From Caldilineaceae bacterium (GTDB taxonomy: Bacteria; Chloroflexota; Anaerolineae; Caldilineales; Caldilineaceae), in assembly GCA_026645575.1 (NCBI GenBank), contig JAPKMW010000003.1:124001-188000 (forward strand): a stretch of DNA of 64,000 nt. Reading direction: 5' to 3'. This document shows positions 8,093-18,600 of this stretch, in pieces. The translations under genes and the position numbers were made by a program. The notes beneath the pieces are model-generated. The model was not told where the DNA came from, made no database searches, and worked only from the letters and a program-made list of their open reading frames with translations. The stretch's first letter is position 1, and every line of letters starts with the position of its first letter.

Positions 8093-8908
8093 ATGACAGA
8101 TACCACATCCGCATGGGATGCGGCCGCTTCTGTGTGGGCGGATTGGGAACACTTGGGAACCGATTTTTCGATGATCTTGCCCTTTTTGCCAGTCTTAGAA
8201 TCCCCCATTCTTGTCTTGGGCGCGGGGCAAGGCATGCTCATGGAAAATCTCTTGCAGGCTGGATACGAAGTGGTTGGTATCGACAACTCACGGGACATGA
8301 TCGCCGAAGCACAACGGCGCCGCAATATTTCGATTGAGTATGGTTCGGCTGAAGATTTGCCCTTTTCAGCCGAAACCTTCCCCACTGTCATTATTCAGAC
8401 TGGTGTGCTGACTGAACGCCCGCTGGCATTCATGCAAACCGTGATGCGTGAAGGGACGCGTGTTTTGAGGAAAGGTGGCCACCTGATTGCCGGGCTGATT
8501 CTATTTTCGGCCAGCGCCACCGCGCTTTATCAAAAACTCGGTCTTGTTCACGGGCAGATGCTGCAATCACCCCGTTTCTTTGAGCTGTGGAGAGTGGCTC
8601 CGGACGAACGTGCCTGGGTGGACTTGATTGCCAAGTGGCGCAACTGCACCCAAGCAGAAGCGGCCGAGATCGTGGCCAATTACCGCGAAGTCCTCGTCGG
8701 GATCTATGCCAATTGGGAACAGTTTGCTCATTCGTTGCGGCAGCAGGGGCAAGAGCCTGCCCCCGTTTTGCAAGCCTTGACCAATACGCCCACGCCCCTC
8801 TTCTCATTTGACGACTACCTCAGCCTGTTTGCGCAAAATGGTTTGACCGTATCTGAATCATGTTGGGAGCCAGAGGTCATCACCTTGAACTTGATGGGCA
8901 AGAAATAG
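8093..8908 (+). CDS. SAM-dependent class I methyltransferase in the NRPS locus
   Basis: 271 residues from the ATG at 8093; a TTG at 8069 would add eight residues. The Rossmann-type SAM site is visible: ILVLGAGQGMLMENLLQAG (motif I), EVVGIDNSRDM with the acidic residue that binds the ribose, and YGSAEDLPFSAETFPTVI. The C-terminal half is helical and less conserved. It is the first full gene downstream of the 7695 promoter and reads into the NRPS genes, so it may N-, O- or C-methylate the peptide or a precursor. Which atom is methylated cannot be read. The next gene follows after 21 bases with AGGAGA as ribosome-binding site. Confidence 0.78.
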   Translation: MTDTTSAWDAAASVWADWEHLGTDFSMILPFLPVLESPILVLGAGQGMLMENLLQAGYEVVGIDNSRDMIAEAQRRRNISIEYGSAEDLPFSAETFPTVIIQTGVLTERPLAFMQTVMREGTRVLRKGGHLIAGLILFSASATALYQKLGLVHGQMLQSPRFFELWRVAPDERAWVDLIAKWRNCTQAEAAEIVANYREVLVGIYANWEQFAHSLRQQGQEPAPVLQALTNTPTPLFSFDDYLSLFAQNGLTVSESCWEPEVITLNLMGKK

Positions 8909-8929
8909 CGAAATAACAGGAGAAAATCG

Positions 8930-9412
8930 ATGACCTCAATTCAAATTCCGTTTACGAACGCCGTCATCGCGCAGAACAAGGTGACCTTTATGCGCGAAAC
9001 AGAGGCGGGAGAGTTGCTGATCGGGATTCAGCCTGTCATTCCCGCCAAGATTCAGCCTGACGACAGCTCTGAGATGTATGCTTTTGAACCCACCTTGACG
9101 CATCCGGTCATTGTGCAAGAATTGGGGCTACCGAATCGCAAAATACGTTACCGCGTTGAGGCGCAATACGGGCGTTTTGTCGATGTGCGTGGTATCACCC
9201 ATCATCTTCTGCTGCCTGTTCCTGGTTTATCCTTGCGCCAGCAATTGTCTGACGCGGTTTTTAACAAAACGATGACCTTGATCACAGAACACAATTTACA
9301 GCCCGCCGTCGCCATCAAAGTCATTGAACAACTCTACAGCGTCCAGATGAGGGCCGGTATTCAGCATTTTTTTCTGCACAGAGTAGCGAAACAGTTGGCC
9401 CCATCCACATGA
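8930..9412 (+). CDS. Unknown protein in the NRPS locus
   Basis: 160 residues, not recognised. AGGAGAAAATCG precedes the ATG. The N-terminal two thirds are rich in beta-strand-forming residues; the C-terminal third is helical (LRQQLSDAVFNKTMTLITEHNL and IKVIEQLYSVQMRAGIQHFF). No signal peptide, membrane segment or catalytic motif is visible. Its position between the methyltransferase and the first NRPS gene, with short gaps on both sides and the same strand, implies a role in making or handling the peptide. It is not the missing half of the neighbouring condensation domain, as it lacks HHxxxDG. Confidence 0.6.
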   Translation: MTSIQIPFTNAVIAQNKVTFMRETEAGELLIGIQPVIPAKIQPDDSSEMYAFEPTLTHPVIVQELGLPNRKIRYRVEAQYGRFVDVRGITHHLLLPVPGLSLRQQLSDAVFNKTMTLITEHNLQPAVAIKVIEQLYSVQMRAGIQHFFLHRVAKQLAPST

Positions 9413-9427
9413 GCGAAGGTTAATCAC

Positions 9428-10771
9428 ATGCTGAAGCAAGCAAAAGATGCGCTTTTCACAGGTCTGCCGCAATCTCAACCGTTACAGACGAATCCGATGT
9501 TGTCCCTGAAGCAGCTACAAGGGGAACACTTGAGGCACCATCTTGATTATTGGCAGGTGCATCTGGCAGGGGCTCCTGCCCTACTCGAACTACCAACCGA
9601 TCGTCCCCGCCCACCACAACAGAGCTATCGCGGCGATTATATCATTGCTCATCTGCCAGCGTCGCTGGTGAATGCGATCAAAGCGTTGAGCAGCGCGGCA
9701 CACTCTACCGATTTTATAACGCTTTACGCCGCTTTTGTGACCTTGCTCTATCGCTTGAGTCAGCAAACAGACATTGTTGTGGGCATGCCCATTGACAATC
9801 GCACAAGCCCCGAGCTTGACCCGCTGAACAGTTTTTTCGTACACCTCTTGCCGCTGCGCACAAAGCTGACCGATGATCTTACCTTTCGTGCGGTGCTAGA
9901 GCAGGTACGCGAAAATGTGTCCAGCGCCTACCAGCATCAAGCGGTTCCGTTTGAATTCTTGCTGGATCACCTCCAGTTTGAACGGGAGTTGAGCTACGCA
10001 CCCTTGACCCAAGTCACTTTTGCTTTACAGAAGCGCATGGCCGATCATACTTGGTCCGACTTAAGGGTCACGCCACCCGACCCAGTAAGGTTGAGCGCCA
10101 AGTTCGATCTACAGGTCAAGCTTGACGAAACAGACGCTGGCGAGATGCGCGGGTTCTGGATGTACAACAACGATCTGTTTGACGCCGAGACCATCCAGCG
10201 CATGGCAGGTCATTTTGAGACGTTGCTCAGGGGCATTGTCGCCAATCCTGAGCAGGAAATCGGTCGCTTGCCGCTGCTTACCGCAGCCGAGCGCCATCAG
10301 ATCCTTGTTGCGTGGAACGATACGACTGTAGATTACCCCAAAGATAAGGCTCTTCATCAATTATTTGAAGAACAAGCTGCCCGCACCCCAGATGCGGTGG
10401 CAGTTGTCTTTGATGACCACAAAGAAACTTCGCCACACCATCGGGGCAGCCCTTCCTCTCATGCTGGCCCTCTTCTACAGTTGACGTACCGTGAGTTGAA
10501 TGAACGCGCCAATCAACTGGCCCACTACCTCCAATCCTTGGGTGTCGGCCCAGAAACGTTGGTCGGCATCTGTATGGAACGTGGAATCGAGATGGTGGTG
10601 GGGTTGCTGGGTATCCTCAAAGCGGGGGGAGCCTATGTGCCGCTTGACCCCACCTATCCCCAAGAGCGATTGGCTTTCATGCTTCAGGATGCCGATGTCG
10701 CTGTGCTGTTGACTCAAGCGCATCTACAGGAGCGTCTGCTGTCTGGTCCAACAACAACTCAGTTTGTCTAG
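9428..10771 (+). CDS. NRPS 1, front part: half condensation domain and start of adenylation domain, ends at in-frame TAG
   Basis: 447 residues up to TAG at 10769-10771. It begins in mid-condensation domain: the stretch LDYWQVHLAGAPALLELPTD matches the centre of intact C domains in NRPS 2 and 3, so about the first 190 residues, including HHxxxDG, are missing. The C-terminal half of the C domain follows (VGMPIDNRTSPELDPLNSFF, HQAVPFEFLLD). Then comes the adenylation start with LTYRELNERANQLAHYL and LKAGGAYVPLDPTYPQERL. The frame continues without shift after the TAG, where the A3 core (YTSGSTGQPKG) appears. A nonsense mutation in a formerly single gene is the simplest reading. The ATG has only a weak ribosome-binding site (GAAGG). 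Confidence 0.8.
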   Translation: MLKQAKDALFTGLPQSQPLQTNPMLSLKQLQGEHLRHHLDYWQVHLAGAPALLELPTDRPRPPQQSYRGDYIIAHLPASLVNAIKALSSAAHSTDFITLYAAFVTLLYRLSQQTDIVVGMPIDNRTSPELDPLNSFFVHLLPLRTKLTDDLTFRAVLEQVRENVSSAYQHQAVPFEFLLDHLQFERELSYAPLTQVTFALQKRMADHTWSDLRVTPPDPVRLSAKFDLQVKLDETDAGEMRGFWMYNNDLFDAETIQRMAGHFETLLRGIVANPEQEIGRLPLLTAAERHQILVAWNDTTVDYPKDKALHQLFEEQAARTPDAVAVVFDDHKETSPHHRGSPSSHAGPLLQLTYRELNERANQLAHYLQSLGVGPETLVGICMERGIEMVVGLLGILKAGGAYVPLDPTYPQERLAFMLQDADVAVLLTQAHLQERLLSGPTTTQFV

Positions 10772-13700
10772 TTGGACAGTGATTGGTTCCAGATGACCCA
10801 GCACAGTCATCATAACCCGATTGGACAGATCGATTGCCATAACTTGGCCTACGTCTTGTATACGTCTGGTTCAACAGGCCAACCGAAAGGGGTCATGATT
10901 GAACACCGTAGTCCAACAGCGTTGATTTACTGGGCCCAACGCATATACAGTCGCGCAGAACTCGCGGGGGTTCTGGCTTCAACCTCCATTTGTTTTGATT
11001 TATCAGTCTTTGAAATTTTCTTGCCGCTCAGTGTTGGCGGACAAGTCATTCTGGCGGAAAATGCACTCTACTTGCCAAACCTGAGACACAAAAATCAAGT
11101 GACGCTGGTCAATACAGTGCCTTCAGCCATGAAAGAACTGGTTCGCCAGCAAGCAATCCCGCCCTCTGTGCAAACGATCAATCTCGCTGGTGAGCCATTA
11201 CGACAAGCGTTAGTCGATCAGCTTTATACGATTCCAACCGTGCGCGCGGTTTATGATTTGTATGGCCCATCGGAAGATACGACCTACTCCACCTTTAAGC
11301 GGCGTCAAAAGGGCGGTCCTGTCACAATCGGAAAACCGATAGACAATACGCAGGTATATATTCTGGACTCGAATTTGCAACCGCTCCCGATCGGTGTGGC
11401 AGGTGAATTACATATCGGAGGAGCAGGCTTATCACGTGGGTATCTGAAGCGACCGCAATTGACCGCCAAGAAGTTTATCCAACATCGCGAGGTGGGCTCG
11501 GCTGCCTTTCGGCAAGCAGCCAATCTCGGCAGATTGTATAAAACTGGTGACCTTGCGCGCTGGCTTCCAAGCGGCGAGATCGAATTTCTAGGGCGCATGG
11601 ACTATCAGGTTAAGATACACGGTTTCCGCATTGAACTGGGCGAAATTGAAGCCGTCTTGGCGCAACATCCTGCGGTGCGGGAAACCGTTGTCGTGGCGCG
11701 CACGGAAGAGTATCAAGAGAATCAGGAACAGCGGCTGGTGGCATACGTGGTGCGCAGTCGAAAGTCTGAAGGCTCCGATTTGCCCCCTCACGACCAAGAG
11801 GGTCCTCTGGAAGAAGAATTTCGCCACTACGTACAGAGTAAGCTACCTGATTACATGGTTCCCTCAGCTTTTGTGTTGTTAGATGCCATGCCGTTGACCC
11901 CCAATGGCAAGATCGACCGCAAGGCATTGCCATCCCTCACCCATGAACGCCCTACTCTGTATACGCCTTATGTTGCGCCAACGACAGAGACTGAACAGAT
12001 GCTGGTGGCGATCTACAGTGCGCTACTGGGTATCAGGGAGATTGGCGTTAATGATGATTTCTTAAGATTGGGAGGGCATTCCCTTCTGGCGATGCAATTA
12101 CTCTCGCGCATCCGCAGCCAGTGGGCACTCGATCTGCCCGTTCACACCGTCTTCGAGCGGTCAACTGTGGCACAGTTGGCGACCTATCTCCATGAACAAG
12201 GCGGGTCCCCAAAAATACAAACAACTTCTCGCCATTCGATACGTCCCGGTGTGCGGACGGAACCCCTCCCCTTATCGTTCGGGCAAGAGCGGCTTTGGTT
12301 TATGGACCGAGTCGAAGGCCAACAGCTTCTCTATAACGAGCATTGGGCGTTGCACCTGCGCGGCCAACTCGATGTGCAGGCATTGAGCCGTGCCTTTACC
12401 GAAATTGTGCGACGCCACGAGATTTTACGGACAACCTATGCCCAGATCGATGGCACCCTACGCCAGATGATTGCCGCCCCCGCGCCTGTCTTGCTATCCA
12501 TCAGAGAGTGCACTCATGCAGATGCTCAAACCATTCAGGCCGAGGTGACAGCCGCTTGGCAGGAGCCGTTCGATTTGACAGAGGGGCCCTTGTGGCGCGT
12601 GCAATTACTCAGAACGGCCGCGACTGAGCATGTTCTTGTCATGATCATGCACCACAGCATCTCTGATGACTGGTCTTTTCGCGTCTTTTTGAATGAGTTG
12701 GCGGCGTTCTATAGGGCCATTACAGCGGCAAAACCGTCTCCACTTCTCCCTCTGCCCATCCAATATGGCGACTTTGTCCAGTGGCAAAGAGAACAGCTAC
12801 AGGGAGAGATGCACGAACGTCTGTTAGCCTATTGGCGAGAGCAACTCGATGGAATTCCACCCTTGCTCAAGCTGCCGACCGATCATGTACGTCCAACAGA
12901 ACCGAGCACGCAAGCAACACGCGAACTGTTCGTGATTCCGAACGTACTCTGGGAGAAGTTGCAGGCAATCAGCCATGCCAACCAAACCACCTTGTTCATG
13001 ACACTCTTTGCCGCTTACGTGACTCTGCTCTATCGCTATACCGGACAGGACGATATCGTCATCGGCGTGCCCAGCGCCAGCCGCGATTACGCTGAAATCG
13101 AGCCGCTGATTGGCTTCTTCGTCAACACCCTTCCTTTGCGTAGTCGGCTTACTGAAGAGATGTCCACATTAGCGCTACTTGCACAGGTAAAACAAACCTT
13201 ACTCGACGGCCAACAGCATCAGGCGTTGCCCTTCGAGCAGTTGGTTGAGGCGCTTGCCCCTCAGCGCACATTGCACTATACCCCTATTTTTCAGGTGATG
13301 TTTACTTCGCAAATGGCCCTGACCGATCAATTTAACAAGCTGACTGATTTGACGGCCACTCTTCTGCCGCGGACCAACATGCCTGCCAAATTTGATCTCG
13401 TTCTCGAGATTGAGGAACAAACAGCGCAACTGGTTGGTGCTTGGGATTACAATACAGCGCTTTTTGCGCCTGCCACCATCGCCCGTATGACGGGGCATTT
13501 GATCACCTTGCTGACAGGCATGGCGGACAATCCCGCTGCCCCTCTGCATACCCTTCCGCTGTTGACCGACGCAGAACGGCGTCAGCTTTTGATTGAGTGG
13601 AACGACACCGCAGTGGCCCATCCGCTCGATCAAGGTGTGCATCAGCTTTTTGAGCGTTGCGCCGCTCGCACCCCTGATGCGGTGGCAGTGGTCTATGATG

Positions 13701-15484
13701 GTCAGTCGATGACTTATGGGGAACTTAACCGGCGTGCCAATCAATTGGCCCATTACTTGATCAAGCGGGGCATCGGCCCAGAACGGATCGTCGGTATCTG
13801 TATTGAGCGTTCACCCGCAATGGTGATTAGCTTGTTGGCGATTTTCAAAGCAGGCGGGGCCTATGTACCGCTCGATGCAACCTATCCCCAAGCGCGGCTC
13901 GCCTTCATGGTCGAGGATGCCGATATTGCGCTGCTGCTCACGCAGGAGCAGTTCCTGTCGCAGTTGCCGCCAGCAGCATTGACCACCCACCGTTCCCCCT
14001 ATCCTCACCGTCCGTTGGTGCGCATTGATCGCGATGCCGCAATGATTGCAGCGGAATGTGATGAGAATCCTGCGCCCCGTGGCACGTCGTACAATCTTGC
14101 CTACCTCCTCTATACCTCCGGTTCCACGGGCGAGCCCAAGGGCGTTGCGGTGACCCATCGCAGCCTGACCAACTTCACTTGCACAGAAATTCGCCGCTTC
14201 AATTTCAATGGGGAAAGTCGAGTTTTGCAATTTGCCGCGCTGAGCTTTGACGCATCACTTTCCGAGATCTGCACGGCGCTCTGTGGCGGTGGTACGCTCT
14301 ACCTACCCACGTCGGAACAAGCGCTGCCCGGCCCGGCTTTGGCGGAGCTGCTGCTCGAAGGGGCGATTACCCACGTCAAATTACCCCCCTCGGCCCTGAC
14401 CGTGCTGCCCCAAGTCGACTATCCGGCCTTGCAGGTGTTGATGACGATTGGGGAAGCCTGCACCTCGGATCAGATTGCCTTTTGGTCGCGGGGGCGGCGC
14501 TTCTGCAATGGTTATGGGCCGACCGAGGGCGCCATCGGCATTACCGGCGCCGAGTGTACCAACTGTACCGTTGCCCCACCCATCGGTCGCCCCTATGACA
14601 ACACGCAACTCTATGTCTTGGATGCCGAACGTCAGCCAGTTCCCATTGGCGTGGCCGGGGAACTCTATTTAGCCGGGGAACAGATTGCGCGGGGCTACTG
14701 GCAGCGGCCGGCGTTGAATGCTGAAAAGTTTATCCCGGCAACCGAGTTCCCCTTTGCTGCCAAAGGAACTCTTTATCGTACTGGGGATCTCGTCCGCTAC
14801 TTGCCCGACGGCAATCTCGATTTTATTGGTCGTATCGACCAGATGGTCAAGCTACGCGGGATGCGCATTGAGTTGGGCGAGATTGAAACCACACTCAACC
14901 AACATGCCAACGTGCGGGAAAGCGCAGTGCTGGTCCACGAATATGCTGCCGGCGATCAGCGGCTGGTCGCTTATGTTGCCGTCCATCAAGCAGATCTCCT
15001 TGGCAGCTTTGCCCAGGAAAACGCTGAACCGCTGCGCAATCAGCTACTTTCCTATCTGAAGCAAAAGCTCCCTGCTCACATGGTGCCTGCGGCCATTGTC
15101 TTGTTGCGTGAGTTGCCCAAGCTGCCCAACGGCAAACTCGACCGCAAGTCTCTCCCCGCGCCCACAGCCGAGGATTGGGAGAACGTTGCCTTTGTCGCAC
15201 CACGCACCGAAACCGAAGAGGTACTCGCTACGATCTGGTGTGCGGTCCTCAAACAGCCACAAGTTGGTATCCACGACAACTTTTTTGCATTGGGCGGTCA
15301 CTCGTTGCTGCTCATAGAACTGCTCTTTCGCTTGCAGGAGGCATTGGGAATCGAGCTCGGCGCGCGTACCATTTTTGAACAGCCGACCATCGCCCAATTG
15401 GCCGCCCAGATCGATGACATGCTGTTGATGCAGATCGACGAGGCGAGGCTGACCGAAATGCTGGATGAGTTGGAGCACGCTTGA
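10772..15484 (+). CDS. NRPS 1, main part: A(partial)-PCP-C-A-PCP
   Basis: The frame continues from NRPS 1 front part; a separate start would be TTG 10772 or ATG 10793, neither with a ribosome-binding site. Domains in order, numbered from 9428: rest of A1 (YTSGSTGQPKG, YGPSEDTTYS), PCP1 with Ser885 in GGHSLLAM, C2 with MHHSISDDWS (His1075; the usual DG is DD), A2 (YTSGSTGEPKG, YGPTEGAIG), PCP2 with Ser1959. Pocket residues read by alignment to GrsA: A1 is D-L-F-N-N-A-L-T-Y-K, which I recall as an alanine code; A2 is D-A-S-K-M-I-G-I-G-K, which I do not recognise, its Lys278 suggesting a polar or acidic substrate. The C-terminus is a helical docking-like tail. Confidence 0.82.
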   Translation: MDSDWFQMTQHSHHNPIGQIDCHNLAYVLYTSGSTGQPKGVMIEHRSPTALIYWAQRIYSRAELAGVLASTSICFDLSVFEIFLPLSVGGQVILAENALYLPNLRHKNQVTLVNTVPSAMKELVRQQAIPPSVQTINLAGEPLRQALVDQLYTIPTVRAVYDLYGPSEDTTYSTFKRRQKGGPVTIGKPIDNTQVYILDSNLQPLPIGVAGELHIGGAGLSRGYLKRPQLTAKKFIQHREVGSAAFRQAANLGRLYKTGDLARWLPSGEIEFLGRMDYQVKIHGFRIELGEIEAVLAQHPAVRETVVVARTEEYQENQEQRLVAYVVRSRKSEGSDLPPHDQEGPLEEEFRHYVQSKLPDYMVPSAFVLLDAMPLTPNGKIDRKALPSLTHERPTLYTPYVAPTTETEQMLVAIYSALLGIREIGVNDDFLRLGGHSLLAMQLLSRIRSQWALDLPVHTVFERSTVAQLATYLHEQGGSPKIQTTSRHSIRPGVRTEPLPLSFGQERLWFMDRVEGQQLLYNEHWALHLRGQLDVQALSRAFTEIVRRHEILRTTYAQIDGTLRQMIAAPAPVLLSIRECTHADAQTIQAEVTAAWQEPFDLTEGPLWRVQLLRTAATEHVLVMIMHHSISDDWSFRVFLNELAAFYRAITAAKPSPLLPLPIQYGDFVQWQREQLQGEMHERLLAYWREQLDGIPPLLKLPTDHVRPTEPSTQATRELFVIPNVLWEKLQAISHANQTTLFMTLFAAYVTLLYRYTGQDDIVIGVPSASRDYAEIEPLIGFFVNTLPLRSRLTEEMSTLALLAQVKQTLLDGQQHQALPFEQLVEALAPQRTLHYTPIFQVMFTSQMALTDQFNKLTDLTATLLPRTNMPAKFDLVLEIEEQTAQLVGAWDYNTALFAPATIARMTGHLITLLTGMADNPAAPLHTLPLLTDAERRQLLIEWNDTAVAHPLDQGVHQLFERCAARTPDAVAVVYDGQSMTYGELNRRANQLAHYLIKRGIGPERIVGICIERSPAMVISLLAIFKAGGAYVPLDATYPQARLAFMVEDADIALLLTQEQFLSQLPPAALTTHRSPYPHRPLVRIDRDAAMIAAECDENPAPRGTSYNLAYLLYTSGSTGEPKGVAVTHRSLTNFTCTEIRRFNFNGESRVLQFAALSFDASLSEICTALCGGGTLYLPTSEQALPGPALAELLLEGAITHVKLPPSALTVLPQVDYPALQVLMTIGEACTSDQIAFWSRGRRFCNGYGPTEGAIGITGAECTNCTVAPPIGRPYDNTQLYVLDAERQPVPIGVAGELYLAGEQIARGYWQRPALNAEKFIPATEFPFAAKGTLYRTGDLVRYLPDGNLDFIGRIDQMVKLRGMRIELGEIETTLNQHANVRESAVLVHEYAAGDQRLVAYVAVHQADLLGSFAQENAEPLRNQLLSYLKQKLPAHMVPAAIVLLRELPKLPNGKLDRKSLPAPTAEDWENVAFVAPRTETEEVLATIWCAVLKQPQVGIHDNFFALGGHSLLLIELLFRLQEALGIELGARTIFEQPTIAQLAAQIDDMLLMQIDEARLTEMLDELEHA

Positions 15485-15610
15485 GTGGCGTAAGTCAGAC
15501 CGTAGGACAGTCTGACCGACCCACGGACCCGACACGTGATTAGCACCATTGTACACAAGACTAACTTTACGTCCCATGAGGACAGTTTGAGCTGAGGAAG
15601 AGACGGAACC

Positions 15611-18600
15611 ATGAGTAATACAAAAGAACGTCTTGCGCAACTGACACCGGACAAACGGGCCTTGCTTTTGAAAAAGCTACATAGCCAGAAGCGCACACAG
15701 AATACGAATGGGGCCACCGATAGCAGTACAGCGCCAAGTACACCCCATCCTGTCCCCCGTGATCAGCCCTTACCCCTCTCCTTTGCTCAGGAACGGCTGT
15801 GGATTTTACAGCAACTACAAGGACCGAGCATTACCTACAACGCGCCGATTGCCTGGCGCCTTACAGGCCCATTCAATCAAGCAGCCTTTGAGCGAGCTGT
15901 CCAGGAGCTTGTGCAGCGTCACGAAAGTTTGCGTACAACAATCGGCTCATCAAGCGGCGCAAGATCGGGTATTGGTGAGAATCAGCCGGTACAAGTGATT
16001 CATGGGCCTGAGGTTGTACCGCTTGCGCGGGTCGATTTGCAGGCAACGCCGGCAGCAGAGCGAGCCGCCAAGCTCAATAGCCTGTTACAACAGGCGGTGG
16101 CGCGTCCTTTTGACCTCCAGCAGGAGTGTCCCATCCGCATGACGCTCTACACGTTGGGGGAGGAAGATCATCTGTTTTTGGTCAGCATGCATCACATTGT
16201 GATCGATGGCTGGTCACTCAATCTCTTTACGCAGGAGTTGTCCCAACTATACGCTGCGTTTGTGCGCGGTGAACCGTCACCGTTGCTGCCGTTGCCGATC
16301 CAGTATGCCGACTATGCCGTATGGCAACGGAAATGGCTGCAAGGGGATCTGCTGGCGGAGAAACTGGCCTTTTGGCAAACACATCTCACGGTGCCTGCCG
16401 GCAGCCCACCACCACCGCTCGAACTACCTACTGATTTCCCACGGCCGGCTGTGCAGAGCTTTGAAGGGGCGATCTATCGCTTTGCGCTTCCCGCAGCACG
16501 CCTAAGACAACTGCAGCAACTGAGTCAACAAGCCGGGGCTACGCTCTTTATGACGCTCTACAGCGCGTTTGCTGTGCTCCTGGCCCGCTACAGTAACCAG
16601 CATGACCAGATCATCGGCACCACGATTGCCAACCGTACGCGACCGGAAAGCAAGTCGCTGATTGGGTTTTTTATCAATATGTTGCCCCTGCGCACGGACC
16701 TCTCCGCCAACCAGAGCTTCTCGGCCTTGCTGGAACAGGTGCGGCAGACGACGCTGGATGCCTACCAGCACCAGGATCTGCCCTTTGAAAAGATGGTGGA
16801 AGCAGTTCGCCCGGAACGCAGCCTGAGCCACGAACCACTGATTCAGGTGGTGTTTGATCTGCAGAGCGCATCGTTCCAGGAATTAACCTTGACTGATTTG
16901 ACCGTTTCGACAATGCCGTTAGGTCTACACGTCTCCCACTACGACTTGGCGCTGTCGATGCTTGAAACACCGGATGGGTTGCGGGGCAATGTCGAATACA
17001 GCACGGCGCTCTTTACCGCCGCTACGATTGAACGGATGATGGGGCACTTCTGCGTGTTGCTAGAGGCAATCTGCGCCGATCCCAACCGACCCGTCCTTCA
17101 GTTGCCGCTATTACCGCCCAAAGAGGAGCGTGAGATCCTGGTTGAGTGGAACGACTCACAAGTCGCTTATTCACAGGATCAATGCGTTCATCATCTGGTG
17201 GAGAAGCAGGCCGCGCAGAAGCCGGATGCCACCGCGGTGGTTTTTGCCGGGCAAACGCTGTGTTACGGCGAACTCAATAGACAGGCAAATCAACTTGCCC
17301 ATCACCTGCGCGTTCTGGGCGTGACCACAGAAACGGTTGTGGGCATCTGCTTGGAACGCTCGGTGGCGCTGGTGGTGAGTGTTCTGGCCGTTTTGAAAGC
17401 GGGTGGCGCCTATTTACCAATGGACCCCAACTATCCGCCGGATCGACTGCGCTTCATGCTCAGCGATGCACAAGCCGCCGTACTGTTGACTCAGCACAAG
17501 TTGGCTGCACACTTTGACGATGATGAAACCGTGCGGATCTGCGTCGATGAAGCGTGGTCAGAAATCGCACACGCTCCAACCACCAACCCAACCGCTCTGG
17601 TAACAGCCGATAACCTCGCCTACACCATCTACACTTCCGGATCGACCGGTCGCCCCAAGGGCGTGATGTTGACCCACGGTGGATTGCTTAATCTCATCCA
17701 TTGGCACCAACGGGCCTTTGCCATTACCGCCAACGATCATGCCACGTCTCTGGCTGGTTTGGGCTTTGATGCTTCTGTCTGGGAACTCTGGCCCTATCTC
17801 ACGGCTGGCGCAGCATTGCATCTGATACAAGGGGAGACGCTGGGTTCCGCTACCCAGATTCGCGACTGGCTGGTCGCTGAGCAGATTACCGTCACCTTTC
17901 TGCCCACTCCCCTGGCGGAACAGGTGCTGCCGTTGGCATGGCCAAGCCATAGCGCGCTGCGCATCATGCTCACCGGCGGTGATCGCTTGCGGGGTTATCC
18001 ACCTGCCGATCTGCCTTTCCAACTGGTCAATAACTATGGCCCAACGGAAAACACGGTCGTTGCCACTTCGGGCGTGGTGGAAAACAAGGGCCGTCCAACC
18101 CCATCCATCGGACGACCAATTGACAATGTCCAAGTTTACATCTTGGATGGCTACGGCCAGCCCACCCCCATCGGCGTCCCCGGTGAGTTGCATATCGGCG
18201 GCAACAGCCTGGCCCGTGGATATTTGCACCATCTGGAGCTTACCAACGAAAAATTTGTTCCCAACCCGTTCGGCGCAGGCCAGCTCTACAAAACCGGCGA
18301 TCTCGTCCGCTATCTGCCTGCGCTTGCAGATGGCCCCCCAGAGATCGAGTTTCTGGGGCGCATCGACAATCAGGTCAAGTTACGTGGCTTCCGCATTGAG
18401 TTGGGCGAAATCGAGGCCGTGCTGCGCCAACAGCCGACGGTGCAAGAGGCCACCGTCCTCATTACCAACGACGGGGGTATTCAACAATTGGTGGCGTATG
18501 TGGTGCCCCAGGGTGCATCGCCCGATGTTGCGCAATTACGTCTCTCGTTGGCGGCTTCGTTGCCGGAATATATGGTGCCGGCGCACTTTGTTTATCTGGA

